Of a stretch of 64,000 bases of DNA, positions 21,990-34,870 are shown in pieces. Origin of the DNA: Sclerodactyla briareus (taxonomy: Eukaryota; Echinodermata; Holothuroidea; Dendrochirotida; Sclerodactylidae). Both the position numbers and the translations under genes were made by a program. The stretch is taken from NCBI GenBank assembly GCA_026419785.1, contig JAODTK010005848.1, positions 1-64,000 of the forward strand, in the 5' to 3' direction. A model generated the notes under the pieces. That model ran no database searches. It was given only the letters and a program-made list of their open reading frames with translations, and was not told the origin of the DNA. Each line of letters begins with the position of its first letter. Position 1 is the stretch's first letter.

Positions 21990-22450
21990 TTGCCTTGTGA
22001 ACACGTAAGCTCATACTTGGTTTGTATTTCTGGCATGTGAGTGTAATGGAATCCCACTTGTATTTGGGGTCAGGTGATAGGTCATTTGAGGTGTCACCGC
22101 AGCCAGTCTGAAAACCTTGCGAACACGATACTCCAAAATGCTTGCTCTGATCAAGCTGAAATTTTGGGTGTAGCAACTTGGTCAATGGTAGTACAAAACC
22201 CTATGTGTTTTGATGTTACTGATTGCTATTTTCAGGAAAATGTGAGAAACTGATATTTTGGGGCGCAATTTCAAGCTTGTGAAACAACACGATAATCGAC
22301 CCCACCCGGATTGAATCAAGGGCTCATATTAGTATGTTTGTTGGGTTTCGCCATGATATTAAATGATCCCAGTCATTTTTGGGGTCAGAGGGCACAGGTC
22401 CGTCCAGGAAATCACTAGCCTTTTGCTTTCTGGTTTCGACGTTGGGTCTG
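21990..22450 (+). repeat. Family B array, short
   Basis: GAACACGTAAGCTCATACTT, GGGTCAGGTGATAGGTCATT and ACTCCAAAATGCTTGCTCTG give about one and a half family B units, ending GAAATCACTAGCCTTTTGC. Confidence 0.72.
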
Positions 22451-22854
22451 TTAATACCGAACTTCATCAAAGAAATGACCTAGTTGGACTGATTGGTTGT
22501 TGGTCATGATGTATGCACAGGCGCCCAGAATGTGTGAAAACGTTGAAGCGTTATTCCCTGCTCATGTTTTGAGTTTTGCAAACGCTATTCCAGATGGTTT
22601 CCCCCCCTGAGGCCACTGCTCTTCTTGGTCAAGTAATCGTACTATTCTCCACCTTTATGTGTGACATGCTCCCTTATGTACTGCCAAGTTCTCTGGGCCC
22701 TTGGTTAGAACTGGGCCTCCTGTTGATCTCATGCAGGAACGTAGACCTTCTTGAAGTTCGGTGGCATCGCAATGCAACATCAGGAGCTGCGAAAACCGTA
22801 TGTCCCGAATTTGATTTATTAATCGAATGGAATGAATGAGAGACTGTGTCATCA

Positions 22855-23766
22855 TTATATCCCCCCGTCGGGGATTTATGGTTTTGGCTTCGCCGTCTCC
22901 GCCGCCGTGTCCGCTATTTCCGCGTCCGCCGCTCGTTTCGTGGTAGAGCAATAAAACTCTCCAACAATTTGTCCGTTCGAGACGAAACTTGGCACACTGT
23001 CCCCTAGTGAATCTCGGATGAGTTTGAAAGTGGGCGTCGCACATGAACGGGGTCTGCTAATTTGCAATAATTTCCTCCACGATTTGGATGCCGATTGTCC
23101 CGTTAGCGCAATAACTCTTTAAAACTTCATCCGATTGATCTTAACCTGGTACACTATGTCCGCCCTAGTAAAATCTCGGATGAGTTCGGACGTGGGCATC
23201 GCTGCATGACTGGGGGGGCGGCTATTTGCATATTTTCCGCAAATTTTTCAAAGTTAGTCGGATTTGAACGAAACTTGGTGGGTAGGGGACTATAGTTGAT
23301 CCCGAAAAATGTGGAGGTCATTTCAAGGTCATCAAAGGTCAAATTTGTGAAATTATGCCGATTTTCCAAACTTTGTCAGATTTGAACGAAACTTGGTGGG
23401 AAACGAAACTATAGTTTGAATCCGAAAAATGTGGAGGTCATTTCAAGGTCATCGGAGGTCAAACTTGCAAAATTCATGCGATTTTCTAAAGTTTGTCAGA
23501 TTTGAACGAAACTTGGTGGATGGGGGCACATTTGTTCTCACAAAGTTAGAAGTAATTTCAAAGCCATCATGTGTCAAATTCGCATAATTCATGTGCCTTA
23601 ATCAACACCCATGGACAGGATTTACACCAAAACTTGGTGGATGAAGTTTGTCTTGGTTTCTGACCAAAATGGGGGGTCTTTATGGGGTGTTAGATACTTC
23701 TTCCCAATGATTGCCAAAAAGTGGGGATCTACACGTGGGCGGTTTACCGCCTACACAGGTCTAGTT
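22855..23766 (-). repeat. Family A element, full-length, inverted
   Basis: Mirror image of 10730-11637. It starts ATATCCCCCCGTCGGGGATT, continues with the GC-rich GGCTTCGCCGTCTCCGCCGC block, has four units marked CCGAAAAATGTGGAGGTCAT, and ends GGGGATCTACACGTGGGCGG, then TTTACCGCC...CTAGTTTC. The two full copies lie 11.2 kb apart in opposite orientation and bracket three candidate LOTUS-gene exons. Confidence 0.82.
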
Positions 23767-23801
23767 TCAAAAGGAAAAATGACTACTTTTTTCTCGTTCA
23801 G

Positions 23802-23909
23802 GTTCAAACAGAAGCAACACAAATGGCATGAAGGATAAGAGAGTGAAATCGCAGCCAGTCTCTACATCACCAAAGCTAAAACCACCTGAAGGTCCCTCGA
23901 TAGATAAAG
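23802..23909 (+). CDS. Linker exon, type b, copy 1 (108 bp, phase 1-1)
   Basis: The acceptor TTTTTCTCGTTCAG and the donor AAAG|GTATTG bound exactly 108 bases, starting and ending in phase 1. The frame reads SNRSNTNGMKDKRVKSQ, then PVSTSPKLKPPEGPSIDK, with no stop. A second copy of the same length lies at 38210-38317 with 5 of 35 residues changed. The peptide is polar, basic and proline-rich, typical of a disordered linker. A symmetric phase 1-1 exon can be duplicated or skipped without changing the frame. Family A repeat DNA ends about 35 bases upstream of the acceptor. Assignment to the LOTUS gene is inferred from strand and position. Confidence 0.55.
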
Positions 23910-24019
23910 GTATTGTAGCATATGTCATGCAACTATTACATGATAAGCCTAGAAATTTGTTGGTCTATAAGGTTGGAATTGGTGGGTACAACCCTTCTTA
24001 TGGAAAGTACAGGAACCCT

Positions 24020-25180
24020 ATTTTTCAGCTCAAACCAGCTATGCGGGTTGAGCTTGTGATTCTCATGTCTATTCCTATCTATCTATCCTCCTATCTATCC
24101 AGTCTGTAAACTTTTGCTTTTGGGCCACAAAATTTTTGTGCTTTGATGATCTTGAGCCCATACTTTGTCAACAATGTTATTGACTGATGGGTCATCTTGA
24201 CCACCTGAAGGCCAAGGTCAAATGGTACTAAAGGGGCACAATGGGCCAATAAGTGGTAAACTGCAAAATGCTACTCCTCCTACAACTTTCGGTACCCAGT
24301 GCTGATGTTTGGTCATAGTGATGGTTCAACAGCCTGTACTTCGGGGTTTTCAGGAATTTTTGGTCCAATGTCCAAGGTCCCACTTGGGCCCCGCGGTGCA
24401 CATTTATAAATACCCCCAATGTCTTGGAATCATCGTCCCTCACCATCTTCAATTAATTGTCTTCAAAGACAGGTAATGTTCCTTGGGTAAAGGGACAGTG
24501 GGGTTTCAGGAATTTTGAGCCCAGGGTCCAGTTTGGGCCCTAGGGCCCCTTAATGTGGAGACTATCTGTCGAAAATCTTGTATCTCCGACCAAGTTTTTG
24601 CACAGTGCGGATGTTCAGTCATAATGATGGTCCAATAGACGTACCTTTAGGGGGGTTCAGAATTTCTTGTTCCAAGGATTTTATTATATTTCACACAATG
24701 GTGCTTGAAATGCTCTCCTTCCCACAGCTCAATGAATGTTTCTCTTCAAAGCTACATGATGTGATGGTGGGAGCGCCATGGTTTGTTTAAGAATTTTGGG
24801 CCTTGGGCCCAGTTTGGGCTCTAGTACCCATTATACAACATACTACGTCAAAATCTGGTATCGTCCTTATAAATCTTGTTGTCCCATGCTGATGTTCAGT
24901 CATAATGATGTCTAATTCTGTAGTACCTTCAGGGCTCCCAGGGATTTGGGACCCACGTCCCAGTGTGGGCCCGAGGCCCCATCATGTGGAAATACGCAAT
25001 AATGCTTCTCCTCTTACAAGTTTTGGTGCACATCTGACCTTAGTCACAGGGAGAGTCCGTCCCAAGACACCCTTTGAGGTGTTCAGGATTTTTATTCCAA
25101 GGTCCCACTCGGGCCTGAATGGCTCCCATTTATGAAATTTTCATGGAATTTCACACCTTGGTACTTGAAATGTATCTCCT
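24020..25180 (+). repeat. Family C repeat with hairpin and TATC head
   Basis: Starts with the hairpin AGCTCAAACCAGC...GGGTTGAGCT (24027-24054), then a TATC-type microsatellite (24069-24103). Units with TGCACAGTGCGGATGTTCAG, TCATAATGATGGTC, GTCCAAGGTCCCACTTGGGC and CCCAGTTTGGGCC follow. Same layout as 47690-49770. Confidence 0.8.
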
Positions 25181-28100
25181 TCCACAAGTTCCAATTCGTT
25201 GTCTTTGATGTCACATGCAATGATCCTCGGTTAGGGATGCCCTCCAAATTCCCGTTAGCGTCCCCGGCCTCCGTCAGGCAAGCGGTTAATCTGGCTGCTT
25301 GGAACGGCCCGTGAATAGAATCTATCCTATTGCTGAACAATGGTAGATAGCCATTGCCCCCTGACGGCCCTCTTTTATCAGCAGCAAGCGGTATCCCCTT
25401 ATCAGCACCGCCCTGCGCGGCAACCAGACAAATTGTTGGTAATTCCTCACCACTATCAAAGAAACAAACCCACGGTGTCTAAGTGACCTGGTTTTAGCGG
25501 GTCTATTCAAACTGTGAAGAGCTTTAAATAGATAAAACTCATTCAGTCCATAAAAGGCCCTAGGACTCTGAGTTTGATATGTAGAGACACCCTATGTACA
25601 GTACAGACCGTCGAGGCTGAGATTTGTGAGATTATATTTGAGGATATACCGTCGAGTATCAACGAAAGTCATCGTAAATGCCTGCTCCAATTTGCTGATG
25701 AATGAAAAGCGCGGTTTCGATGATAGTGTGCCTCAGATTCGATGAAAAAAATTCGTGGTGGTGTAAAATCTACTAATAGCTGACCGAAAGTTGGAATTCC
25801 TCGACACAGGGAAGAGCGTGATCGATTGGTCCGGCACAAGCTAGGGCCCGCTCAAAGTTTTACGTGGTAGTAAACTAGTAGTACAAAAAACTACCACTAT
25901 AGCCGATACTTATATAGGCTAGGTATACTACATGAAAACGTTGTGAAAGGGCCTGTGGGTTCCTGCCTGGGTTAGTCAGGTTAGCCGGCGCGTAGCTGCA
26001 TTTACTCCAGCAACAATTTGAAACCGCGAATGTTTGAAGTAGTGGAGTTTTTTGCGTGGTAATAAACTTACTGCGAGACTCCAGTAGACACGAAAATTGG
26101 CCATTTCGAAAAAGAGAAACATAGGTTAGCTTAGTATTCGTAATATGTCTAATGTAAATCACTTTAACAAAGGGGGGTGGGGGGGGCCTTATCGAGCCCT
26201 TGTGTAAGTTGTAAATTCGGGAAAAAAACAGTTTGATCGTCGTGGCTACACAGCATATTATAATGTACTGTGGCTTCACGTAACAAAAAGTCGCGATGAT
26301 GCACAATTCGTGGGTTTCACCCTAGCGACTGTACCGACTCCAGTGGTCTGTACTGCCATTGAATTTGTTAATACAAAAAAAGATAATGTAAGTGTTAAAG
26401 TTAACATGAAGGTATACAGCGTAACTTGAATATTAAATTATTGGAATGACTGTATTTGTGCTCTCATTTCAAATGTGGACTGACTTCCACAGGAAAACCC
26501 TCGCGGTGCACCCCCTCAAAAAGCTAGAGTGGTGAGCCTGCCCTAGGTGAAGGGGAAGTATTGTTGTTGGGCGTGTTTATGAGGCAGTGGAGGGGAGGGG
26601 GGGGGGGTGGGAGGGGAGGGTGTTGTGCGGCAAGGGAAATGATTACAGCATGCCTAGCGGCGGATACCTTGTAGCAAGTGCGACACGGTTGATTGTTGAC
26701 TATGGTGCATCGTTCACATTCAGGTCCAACTTTCAACTATAGTGTGTGGTATCTTGTGCCAACATGACCTCGGTCTGCTGGTATTTCGTTAGCACAGGGT
26801 GGAATGCTCAATTCGCATGTTGATTTCGTATTCTTTTCGCTGCTTTGGAACATTGGCACCGCCATTAACCCCTATCTGCGTGACTCTTCTCGACGTGATC
26901 TCAGAAGAAGGAAAATATGAGTACACGGATGTCTTAATGGTCCTTGGCTCAGTTTGGCTGCATTGTGAGTGGCTCGCCATGTTTCCCTGAATTTGGCCCA
27001 GGTTTCACAGCGGTTGCATATGGTCGAAGGCCAGTGAGCGCCATTCAACCTGAAGGTGCCACGATGTAGCTACCGGAATCTGGGGGCCGTCCCAAAGTGC
27101 AGGTTGTGTTCTATAAATGAATCTGTTTCCGTAGCTGAGCTGGTTCACTCTCCCTGAGTGTGGGGGTAGTGGGGGGCACTGGGCATGCCACGCTTCTCCA
27201 CTCGCGTCAGCATCATTTCAGCGTATTGGGGGCAGGGAGACCAAGCCAGCCTTCTGGTGGGGGGGAGGGGGTTATCATTGATTCGGACACTTTTTCATGG
27301 GTCTATATAGTCTATTAAGCCAGTAGGGGGCTCGCCACCGTCTGATCATCCCTGTTTCTATACAACCAACCCCCAAAAGAATGCTCTACTCGGTGGCGGT
27401 ACCCGCAATTTAGGTTGTGTGACGACCTGTTAATTTATACTGATTATATCAGAACGTCGTCACTTGCCCAAACTTAACAATGCATCAGAACATATGAAAT
27501 TCACATTTCAGCAAAGTCCGCTTGAAGAAGGATAGGTATAGCAGCTCCTTCCTGTTTAGTGCCAGATATATGATTCTCAATCAGGAAAAAAAAACCTAAA
27601 TGAATAAAAATTCATATGACCATTCCTATTTTATGCGTCGGCTTATTTAACAATTCCGGAGGCCAGTTCGCTGGGGACATTTGTCATGTCGCGGGAATTA
27701 CACTGTACAGCAAAAGGTCACCCAGCACTGCACAGTAAAGTAATTGTATTAAAAACAGTCATAAATAAAGATTTTATTTGAAGATTACAGTTCTTGACGT
27801 GATTATTTTGTTGAAAAAGTCGTCACAGTGAATAGAGGAGCTTACACAACTTTCGTTCCAAAACATACGTGTAGCGATGTAAGATAAACAGAGAAACTAA
27901 AGTGGAAGAAAGGGGTAGACCGGCGAACAGTGTGTGTGAGACAAAAGACAAAACTAGGTCCCAGGAAGTTTATTATCACCCATCCCCCCCTCCCAATTCT
28001 CATTTCCCTATTGACCACATCGCTTTTTTCTGCAGTAGTAGTTTACAATATTGGTAGGTAGAGAGAAGTCTCGGAAGATCGAGGACTAATTCTGCAATTC

Positions 28101-28337
28101 AGAATGCGTATGCCGTTGAGACAACGGGACACTACCAGACTATGCACCTTGTTTTTGGCTTTAAAAAAAAACGAAAACCAAAAAAAACATATCGCCTCAC
28201 ACCACCCGACACAAACGAAAAACATTAAAACACAAACTGAGTGATAAAACATCGAAATAGGGCACTGAGAAAAATGCAGACCCGGGTCCATGAAGAGGAA
28301 AACAAAAACGCTACGAGGACCAAAATGTTGCCATAAC
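25180..28337. other. No gene recognised; one possible poly-A signal
   Basis: Mostly unique-looking DNA with G runs at ~26173-26186 and 26594-26608 and a GT-rich GGGGGGAGGGGG stretch at ~27260. ATAAATAAAGATTTTATTTG at ~27761 could be a poly-A signal, but no terminal exon was found before it. Small frames (25875-26306 minus, 26789-26980) show no family or splice support. Confidence 0.35.
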
Positions 28338-28416
28338 GGCTCGTCTGGATCGAACCCCGAACATTCGCATTAACCATGCTCCGGGTCCGCGCCCTTAACC
28401 GCTAGGCCACGGCCTC
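28338..28416 (-). pseudogene. tRNA-like sequence / SINE head
   Basis: The minus strand contains GGCCGTGGCCTAGCGGTTAA (A box TGGCCTAGCGG) and, 40 bases on, GGGGTTCGATCC (B box). The expected 7-bp acceptor pairing and T-stem pairing fail (GAGGCCG against GAGCCGT), so it is not a working tRNA. It is the usual form of a tRNA-derived SINE promoter. It shares TGGCCTAGCG with the SINE at 42290. Confidence 0.6.
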
Positions 28417-28419
28417 CGC

Positions 28420-31230
28420 CGAAATATAGTTGGTCATACCTCATTTGATGTTTCGCCAATTACACGGACGGCGTATGGAAGAGGATTTGTTGGGTTTTCG
28501 CTTTTTTTTTTTTTTCAAACAAAATTTCAGGTGGAAAGGCTATGTGGCGCATGGATGTTTAACGTTGTTTTCTAATATGGGTTGTTTCTAGGCAACTGGA
28601 ACGGTTGTTCATTTTATGAATGTGTGTACTTTGTCGCTCGAGTGAGCCTACAACGGGCCATGGCGCTGGGTAGTTCTTCGATCCAATATTAGTGAGCAGT
28701 TGGAGAAAAACTGGGGAGGAGGTATAGTTGATAACCTTGTTTTTCAGCCTATTGACAATAACGAACCATATGCATATTGTGCACATTGAGCACGGGCGGC
28801 GATCCTGCAGCAGGCAACTGGTGAACACGCCGCACCCCTGCACAACTTTTTGAAGAGGAGTGGGGAGGGGGACAATATTATCAAACTTCCCCACTATTTC
28901 TGACATCGTATGGGAATAAATTTACGTGGCCACGTATTTTGTCAAAACGCAACTTGTGGTTGTTTATTTTTCGGAAATTAACACGGATTCTCTTAAATAA
29001 TAAAACACGAAAAGATAATCTACAGTATAGATAGTTAGCAACCTTAATTTCCAATCAAAGGAATGATTTAGATTAGGTCTTACTGGATTGGACTAACGAA
29101 GTTTAGATGAAAAACAAAAATATGTAAGGATTTATGTCGCCACCCGCTTCTGATTGTTCACACGCGTAAGCTCGGCGCGTCAGCGATATGGAACGTTCGG
29201 AAAACAATTCGACCGGCTAATTTTTCAAATGATTGAAATTTCCAGGACATATCCAACTAAGAAGCCTACTTGTATATCGGGTGTGTAGAGAGATAGTAGC
29301 GGATTTTCAAACCAGGGCAACAATTGAGCCATCGGATGGGATGCAAACCTACCTTAGCGGGTACTTTAACGAGAGGGGGCGGCCGCATTAAGAGAGGAGC
29401 GTATGATTTAGCTTGACGATGCTCATATGGTCGGGAATGCACACGAACCCCATTCTTCTTTTAGGCAGAAATACAATTGATACAAAAAAAAACATCATCT
29501 CACATTGAACGGAAATAAGAGGAAATAACGGAAGACACAGAGACGATTGTCCCTCAACATAATTATTTGAGATGGCAATTACACCCAAAACTATATTTAA
29601 ACACAGAAGAACTTGAAAAGCACAATAGAGAATGTGATTGCATACATGCAATAAATTACGGATTGTAGTCAACTGAAATGATACGTTCTGTATAAAAAGC
29701 TTGATCATATCACATTCAGCCAAGGGGCACAGGGATCAGGGCCCCACACCCCCACCCACACACCTCTGTCTGCACCGAGGTTGTCTCCTAATTCCTACAA
29801 CGGGTTGCACCGTTGCAGAGTCCGATCAGATGCTGCTTCGTCACCAAGCTCTCCATACTCTCGGAGGACATCATCACAGGAGTGATCAATCTCTTGGCAT
29901 CATGAAGAACTCGTCAGCACCGCTTCATCTTGCCGTGGACTTGGTTTTTACTTGCGGCGCCCATTTCCAAGCAACCAAGATACGGGACAGAATTCATACT
30001 TTGAGAGGAATCTCTCTATGCGTTTTCTAGTGCTGGCTAGCCAGTAGCAGGAATGCCTTGTTGCTTCGCTTGAACTCCAGTGCTGCCTCTCTCACTTACG
30101 AATTTCTAGGTTCACCCCTCTTTTCAGAGCTTAGACCCCGAATCAACCTTGTTAACGCTAGGTGAAGGTCCTCATCACAATCGACCTGCTAAGGGGTTAG
30201 CTAGGCTGAATGCCAGTGTTCTTGTCCAACAAGATACGGGTAAATCGGATTATATTTGTGGACTTTATTGGCAGAGATGGTGTACCGCTACAGAAAACGC
30301 GCATAACTCGAAAACGGAAGGGATTTTTTTTTTTTCGGTCGATGAGGAGACTCATAAACATGAATAATGGATGCTCTTTCCCCGGTACCCCTTCAGAGCA
30401 CGGACGTAGCCCGGCTAGTATAATATACTTTTTCGCGGAAATGGTACCATGGGGCGTGGCCCAGCCGGGGATACGACCGATTTTCCCGAAATGTACCGAT
30501 GGAAAAGGCGCACCTTAATAGCTTAGGAGCCGCTTACACAGAAAAAGTCGAAAATCCCTTCCGTTTTTCGTTAGAGCGATTTTCTGTAGCGGAACCATTT
30601 CTGCCAGGAAGTTTTGGAAGAGCTGGAAGCGAATTAACTATTGTATGTTTTGTAATGGGCTAAATTCGAAAGCTGTGTGACATAGTCGGCCGCGCATTTG
30701 TAGCCACCCCCCCTCCAAATCAAACATGAAACCATCTAATTCGGAAAGGTTCATCAGTGAAAAAAAACTAGTGTCTATGTAATTGGTTGCGAAGTATAGC
30801 CTGAATACTTTGCAAAGGGCTTTGTAGCCGGCATCACAAGCTTTCGGTACCAGCTACTTAAATTACCGGACGTTTAAATCCAGCCTCAGAAAAGTTCTTC
30901 TGAAATTAACCAACCACAAATAACCTGGGACTGGATTGAAAATAAATCGATATGTTGAATTCTTCAAACTGTCAATCACATCAGCGTCCCAACGAGGGGA
31001 AAACTTGCACCAAGCACTACTATTACGTACGGTGCACAGGGCGGTGCGACGCCATGATAGTCAAGATTTCTGCGGACCGGGATGGCTGTAAATCCTTCGC
31101 GTTGGCGCGGGGATCGGCGTGGCGAAGCACCACTTGTTGTGTTTACATCGCGAGGCGCTGGAAACGCAGGGGAGGAACCGCTAAAACGAATTTGGATTGG
31201 AATCCCTTGTGGTCCATAGGGGGTGTTGCG
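28420..31230. other. No gene recognised apart from the MITE
   Basis: A T run lies at 28502-28515. The small frame at 29701-30030 and others show no motif. The MITE at 30269-30606 is the only structure supported here. Confidence 0.35.
30269..30606. mobile_element. MITE with ~65-bp terminal inverted repeats
   Basis: Left end TGGCAGAGATGGTGTACCGC, then TACAGAAAA...GAAAACGGAAGGGATTTT. The right end, read in reverse, is TGGCAGAAATGGTTCCGCTA, then CAGAAAATCGC...AAAACGGAAGGGATTTT. The arms are ~85 percent alike over 65 bases, and the total length is 338 bases. The centre has no ORF. I find no clear target-site duplication, so the superfamily is open. Confidence 0.7.
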
Positions 31231-31440
31231 AACTTCTGGCGAAGGCCCAATGGGGCCCTAGGGCTCATTATGTATATGCAAAATGTTCTACAAAATTTGA
31301 TGCACAGGTCAGTGCTGAGTTCATTCATATGACGGTCTAATAGATCGCATCAGGGTCTCTGGAATTTTGGACTTGAGGCCCAGTTGGGTCCCGGAGGGCG
31401 GCCCAACATGTGCAATCACGCAGATTGGGTTAGTCTCGCA
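31230..31440 (+). repeat. Family C fragment
   Basis: GGCCCAATGGGGCCCTAGGG, TGATGCACAGGTCAGTGCTG and GACTTGAGGCCCAGTTGGGT mark less than one unit of family C, directly upstream of the long family B array. Confidence 0.65.
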
Positions 31441-31739
31441 AAAAAATACATCCAAACGAAAACGGATGTAAAGTTATACTTAGTAAACGCCCATCTGACA
31501 TTTGCATCGCCCTGGGTGCGCGCAGAATGAATAATTGATGTCCTCCAGTGGTGAATCTTTACAGTAGCAATAATCAGCCAATGTGTGAAATATTGCAACG
31601 AAGGAAAAGAAAATGCATCTTTCTCTACAAATAGCAATTGGATTGTGACGTTCTTGAACCCCTTCAAACACATAAACTGCACATATAATTGGTCTCTTCG
31701 TAATGATATTATTGGGTCATTTATATGAGTTGGAGCTAC

Positions 31740-34270
31740 AGCACCCATTGGGCTCTGTTTTTGAGTTTAGGTCGGGCGTGAATTTGCATTCAAAATAGAA
31801 AATTTCCGCAAAAATTGGTAGTTGGCTAATTTTGTATTGAAAACATGGATAAAGCGACCCCACTGGATGATGGGGAAGCTTTCATCTTGCTATGTGAGTT
31901 CCCCATGGTCAGTACATGAAAACTATATTGTTTTGGGGTTAGGTCAACGGAGGTCAAGTCTGAAAATTCTTGTTACCACGATAAGTCTAGAATGGTGGTC
32001 AGACCAGGTTGAAATTGGTGTGTAGCATTTTGAATGGGGACTCAGAAATCCTATGTACTGGTGTAGACCAGAGTTATTTTATGGAAAAGGGGGAATTTGT
32101 GGGTCAATTCAATATTCCGGCAAAAAAATTCAGCTTTTTAGCTGATAGTACAAGTAGCCAAGATAACGCGACCAGATGGATGAGCTCATACTTGGTATGT
32201 TTTATCGCCATAATACGCACATGAACCCTATTGGTCTTGAGGTCGGGGTTGAGCAGAAATCCTTGTAAACCTAAAAAGTATGCTTGGTCTGATGGTTAGA
32301 ATTAGGTTTCTCCCAATCTCCAATTTTCCAGGTTCTGGTTCGAGTTGTCAGGAAAGAGTCAAGGAATCACTAAACTTTGGCTTCCTGGTTTGTCAGAGGA
32401 ATAGGGGAGTTCATGTTAGGGTGTGTATGTGACACTGGCTTGTGATCACGTACCTCGTCCCCACCTGGATGGATGAAGCTGATATTGGTATTGTTTGGGA
32501 AGTCATTGAGGTGTCAACATTAGGTCAAAGTTCTGAAAAAACTTGTGAACATGATAGTCTTGAATGTTTGTTCGATTGGAGTTGCAAATTTGGTATGTAG
32601 CCTCTTTATGGGGAGTACAAGAAGCTTAGTGTTTTTGGTATAGATGGTGGGGTAAGTGTGGTTGAAAATTTGAGAAATGCCAAAAATTCTTATTTTGACG
32701 AATTTGGGTTGATGAACAGCATAGCATGACCCCACCTAAGTGGATCAAGCTCATACACGGTATGCGTGTTTCATGATATACATGACCATATGGCTTAGTC
32801 AGTTAGGTCAGTAAGTCAATATGAGGTCAACATAAGGTAAAGAATCATGGGGTCACGATTAGTCGAAAAAACTTGGTCTTATCAGATGAATTTGGGATGC
32901 AGCTTCCTCAGGAGGAGGACAAATAAATAACCTCATTGTTTTGTTAGATTGGGGGCAGGGCATTTTTGGTGAAAAATGAGAAATTGGAAAAATTTATATT
33001 TTAGGCAATATGGGGCTTGTAAACACATTAACTGGACCCAACCTGATGGATCAAGCTCATACCTAGTAAGTGGATGCTCCATATTGAGAACACATGGCTT
33101 TTTTTGGGTCAAGACAAGTATCGAGGTCATGGGTAATCAAAGCAATCAAGGAATCACTGAGCGGTGGCTTTTTGATTCTTGACGAAGTCAGAGGAATCAT
33201 GCAGTCATGACAGTGTGTGTGTATGTATGTAGGGGTGTATGTATGTGTATGTACGCTAAGCTTGTGAACACGAAATCAATTCCCACCTGATGGAGGAAGC
33301 TAATATTGGTATGTGTGTTCCCCACATGATTGAATTACATGAACCCTATATTTTGGGGGCAGGTCAGAGGTCATCTGAGGTCACCACAGGTCAAAAATTG
33401 AAAACCTGTAAACACGGTAAGTCAGATGGTTGTCTGATCAAGTGAAAATTTGGTGTATAGCTTTCTTTTATGGGGAGTACAGGAAACCTATTGTTTTTGG
33501 TATGGGTCGGGGTGTTTTTTGGAAAAAATAGAGAATGTGTGAAAGTCGCTATTTTGGCCAATTTTGGCTTGTAAACACAAAACTCAGCCCCGCCCTGGAT
33601 GGATGAAGCTCATACTTGGCATGTGTGTTCCCTATGATGAATTCATGAACCCTATTGTTTTGGGGTAGGTCAGAGGTCAACAGAGTGTCAAAGTCTGAAC
33701 CTTTGTAAACAACGATAAAGTCCGATGGTCGGTCCTCAGCAGGTTGAAATTTTGTGTGTCGCTTTCTTATGGGGAGTACGGAACCCTATTTTTTGATGTA
33801 GGGCGGGGTGAATTTTGGTCCAAAAACTAAAATTTGTGAAAAGTTCGATTTTTGGCTAATTTTGTCTTGTAAACACATAACTTGACCCTGCCGGGATGGA
33901 ATGAAGCTCATACTCTGTATGTGTGATCCCCACGCTGAGTACATGAACCCGATTGTTTTTGGGGTCAGGTCCGAGGTCATCTTGAGGTCGCCATAGGATC
34001 AAAAGTCTGAAAATCTCGAAATTCATGTGTAGCTTTCCTATCAAGAGTAAGAACCCTATTGGTTTGTTTGGATTACAGGAAATTTGCCAGTTGTTAGTTG
34101 CCCATAATGAGCTGTGCAATCTCCCATTTGTTTTTTGTGTCTGGCTATAGGTGTCAGGAAGAGTCGAGTAATCACTTAGCCTTTTGGCATTCTGAGTTAT
34201 GATATGTTTTGTATCATGATTCCATATTAACTTGATGTGGTGTATGTATAAAGATGTCATTTATTGTATA
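31740..34270 (+). repeat. Family B array, long (about eight units)
   Basis: The longest array of the family. The unit landmark GTTTTGGGGT(C/T)AGGTCA occurs repeatedly, each followed by CTGAAAA.CTTGT.A.CAC.ATAAGT and TATGGGGAGTAC.GAACCCTATT. A new head (GACGAAGTCAGAGGAATCAT) at ~33178 shows that two elements are joined. Ends with AACCAATTGTTGCTTATG. Confidence 0.82.
33361..33393 (+). promoter_or_regulatory. Nuclear-receptor half-site cluster (DR1-DR4-DR4)
   Basis: AGGTCA at 33361, 33368, 33378 and 33388, i.e. spacers of 1, 4 and 4 bases, all exact. It is the densest such cluster noted in the window. Part of family B; binding is untested. Confidence 0.4.
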
Positions 34271-34339
34271 AACCAATTGTTGCTTATGTGTAATGGTCTC
34301 TCACAATCGTAGAGAATGAATGATCATGTGAAAATTGTG

Positions 34340-34870
34340 TTATTAAATGTTCTGTGATACTATATCAATAATATAACATAATAAAGCTTGTAAAGCGCAG
34401 AATCCAAAACTGAATAGTTTGCTCAAAGCACTTCATGGGAGGAAAAGACACAAAGCAGAAGTTAAACAGGAACATGAGGAAGAATTTGTTGACTGGTCCA
34501 TCGGATTCACAGAGTACAGGGAGCGTGCTCCAGAGTCGAGGTGCAGCATTGACCAAATAAGCTCCAGCCTCCGAAAGATCTTGACATGGGAGGCAAGAAC
34601 TGAAGCGGTGTAGATGATGTGTCCATGGTCTATTCATCAAGGTTGTCGTAGAAACCACGGATGTAAGATGAGGTGCCCAAACTCATTGCCCGAAATACTA
34701 GATGAGATTTTTGTATTCATTACGGGCATATCCACATGCAACCAGTGTAATTCATTACGTATTCGAGTAGCTGAAGAGTATTTGCCCACTCTTGGGGTTA
34801 TACGAGCAGCCGTGTTTTGAAGTCTCTGCAGCCTATCCACTGGGAGGACGTACCACCAAACATGAGAGAT
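34340..34870 (-). pseudogene. LINE 3 prime fragment
   Basis: The minus strand reads DRLQRLQNTAARIT, then IRNELHWLHVDMPV, then LVNAAPRLWSTLP, in the order NTAARL...LHWLPV...NAAPRLWN.LP that marks the C terminus of CR1/Jockey-type RT proteins. It ends with GCGCTTTACAAGCTTTATTATG, a tail related to the ends of the copies at 36143 and 57690. It is broken by frameshifts and truncated at its 5 prime end. It lies between a family B array and the type a exon at 35050, inside the inferred intron. Confidence 0.78.

Noticed and set aside
21516..22008. Overlapping 133-aa plus and 162-aa minus ORFs
   Set aside because: GC-rich locally duplicated DNA opens frames on both strands; no frame has consistent protein features.
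22655..23067. Minus-strand ORFs of 129 and 63 aa
   Set aside because: They lie mostly within the family A element and its GC-rich end; the same peptides appear, broken, in other family A copies.
25180..25330. Possible LINE endonuclease start (NLAAWN) near 25290
   Set aside because: Only six residues match, the next residues diverge in all frames, and no RT follows on that strand.
28338..28416. A possible functional tRNA gene on the minus strand
   Set aside because: A and B boxes are good but acceptor and T-stem pairing fail, and no intact anticodon arm can be drawn; kept as a SINE-type pseudogene.
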